This document shows positions 5,279 through 6,193 of a stretch of 6,193 bases of DNA, piece after piece (positions within the stretch are counted from its first letter, which is position 1; each line of letters begins with the position of its first letter). The position numbers and the translations under genes were made by a program. The notes under the pieces are model-generated. The model was not told the origin of the DNA. It was given only the letters and a program-made list of their open reading frames with translations, and made no database searches. This stretch comes from Spirochaetales bacterium (GTDB lineage: Bacteria > Spirochaetota > Spirochaetia > DSM-27196 > SLST01). Location of the stretch: NCBI GenBank assembly GCA_007130265.1, contig SLST01000017.1:1-6193 (forward strand), written 5' to 3'.

Positions 5279-6193
5279 CCTCTGTGTTCTCCTCCTCCGA
5301 CGTGCTGTCCCCGTCCGAGACGCCGACGAGCTCCTTCACCTTCTCGCCGCTCACCTGCTCCTGCTTGAGGAGCATTTCAGCGAGCGCATCGAGGGCCTTC
5401 CGGTGCTCGGTCAGCAGCTCCTGCGCGCGAGAGAACGCGTTACGCAGGATTGCCTTGATCTCCTCGTCGATCTCGCGCGCCGTCTCTTCGCTATAGCTTC
5501 GCTGCCGGCTGAGCTGCTCGCCGAGGAAGACGTTGCGGTCGCCCTCGCCGAGGGCTATGTGGGCAAGCTTGTCGCTCATTCCCCACATCGCAACCATCTG
5601 CCTGGCCATCTCGGCCGCGCGCTTGAGATCATCCGCCGCGCCGCTGGTCATGGACTGAAAAGTGAGCATCTCGGCGGCACGCCCTCCGAGCATCATGCAG
5701 AGCATGTTTTCCAGGTACTCGCGGCTGTAGTTGTACCGCTCCTCGGCCTGTTCGATCTGCGTGACACCGAGCGCCTGGCCACGCGGCACGATGCTGACCT
5801 TCGTGACCGGGTCCATGTACGGCAGGAGCGCCGCGGTGATCGCGTGTCCCGACTCGTGGTAGGCGGTGATCTTCCGCTCGCGCTCGCTCATCCTGATCGA
5901 CTTGCGCTCGAGGCCCATCAGGAGGCGGTCACGCGCCATGTCGATATCCTGCTCCTGAATGACTTTGGAGCGCCGTCGCGCGGCCTGGAGCGCCGCCTCG
6001 TTCAGGAGGTTCTGAAGCTCCGCGCCGCTGAAACCGATCGTCTGGTTCGCCACCCTGTCCAGATCGACCGACGGATCCATCGGCTTCTTCTGCGCGTGAA
6101 CGCGCAGGATGTCGGCGCGCTCCTCCTTCGCGGGCATGGGTATCGTGATCTGACGGTCGAACCGTCCCGGGCGCAGCAGCGCCGGATCAAGGA
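5271..6193 (-). CDS. ftsH: ATP-dependent zinc metalloprotease FtsH, C-terminal part (N-terminus beyond the window)
   Basis: FtsH is a membrane-anchored hexameric AAA+ protease that unfolds and degrades short-lived or misassembled membrane and cytoplasmic proteins. The frame runs off the right edge; the first whole codon is at 6191 and about 306 residues are visible. They begin inside the AAA second region of homology (LDPALLRPGRFDRQI, 6147-6191), which holds the arginine fingers. Next comes the AAA lid (GFSGAELQNLLNEAA) and then the peptidase domain with the zinc motif HESGH (5844-5858). The third zinc ligand is probably the second Asp of GAADDLKRA (5628-5630). An ATG at 6135-6137 lies inside the conserved region and is not the start. 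The membrane segments, Walker A and Walker B are outside the window. The protein ends in a short acidic tail (SEEENTEDE). It is the upstream gene of the ftsH-trxB-MutS-related set. Confidence 0.97.
   Translation of the reverse strand, partial: LDPALLRPGRFDRQITIPMPAKEERADILRVHAQKKPMDPSVDLDRVANQTIGFSGAELQNLLNEAALQAARRRSKVIQEQDIDMARDRLLMGLERKSIRMSERERKITAYHESGHAITAALLPYMDPVTKVSIVPRGQALGVTQIEQAEERYNYSREYLENMLCMMLGGRAAEMLTFQSMTSGAADDLKRAAEMARQMVAMWGMSDKLAHIALGEGDRNVFLGEQLSRQRSYSEETAREIDEEIKAILRNAFSRAQELLTEHRKALDALAEMLLKQEQVSGEKVKELVGVSDGDSTSEEENTEDE
5289..5298 (-). promoter_or_regulatory. Ribosome binding site of trxB within the ftsH tail
   Basis: Reading the minus strand, GGAGGAGGAG lies 10 bases before the trxB ATG (5278-5276). 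It is formed by the GAG codons for the Glu run in the acidic C-terminal tail of FtsH, so one stretch serves both as protein code and as Shine-Dalgarno. With the ATGAGTGA overlap it suggests coupled but also independent initiation of trxB. Confidence 0.6.

Noticed and set aside
4535..5368. A 277-residue plus-strand open frame across trxB and the end of ftsH
   Set aside because: It is antisense to two certain genes, is rich in Arg, Gly, His and Pro, and matches no family I know.
6135..6137. ATG at 6137 as the start of ftsH
   Set aside because: The conserved SRH motif (LDPALLRPGRFDR) lies in frame upstream of it, so the gene continues past the window edge.

Overview
This is a GC-rich bacterial chromosomal window, dominated by housekeeping genes and with the end of an insertion sequence at its left edge. 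I cannot fix the phylum. The thioredoxin reductase of plant/fungal NTR-like type and the MutS-related ATPase remind me of Spirochaetota, but that is recollection, not proof.

Layout. Bases 1-92 hold the last 29 codons of a plus-strand gene that I read as an IS630-family transposase, with the element apparently ending at a CTAG near 118-121. Next, on the minus strand (118-534), is a small predicted secreted protein of unknown function whose stop codon falls on that CTAG. A 108-base divergent intergenic region (535-642) separates it from rnr, a plus-strand RNase R/VacB-type 3'-5' exoribonuclease (643-2616). Only 28 bases follow before the convergent minus-strand set. That set, read right to left, is ftsH (truncated by the window edge at 6193), trxB (5278-4283) and a MutS-related ATPase (4279-2645). 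ftsH and trxB overlap by 8 bases, and trxB and the MutS-related gene are 3 bases apart, so these three are very probably one translationally coupled operon.

How the genes work together. ftsH (membrane proteolysis) and trxB (thiol redox) are core stress and homeostasis functions. The MutS-related protein lacks the mismatch-recognition domain and has an unusual Walker B motif, so its role is open. RNase R degrades structured RNA and appears to be a separate transcription unit.

No new multi-gene system is evident. The most notable points are a canonical G-quadruplex-forming tract inside rnr that also encodes an Arg/Gly-rich insertion, the Asn-for-Asp Walker B of the MutS-related protein, the eukaryote-like thioredoxin reductase, and the insertion-sequence junction at a gene's stop codon. 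I saw no tRNA, rRNA, CRISPR array, riboswitch or convincing rho-independent terminator.
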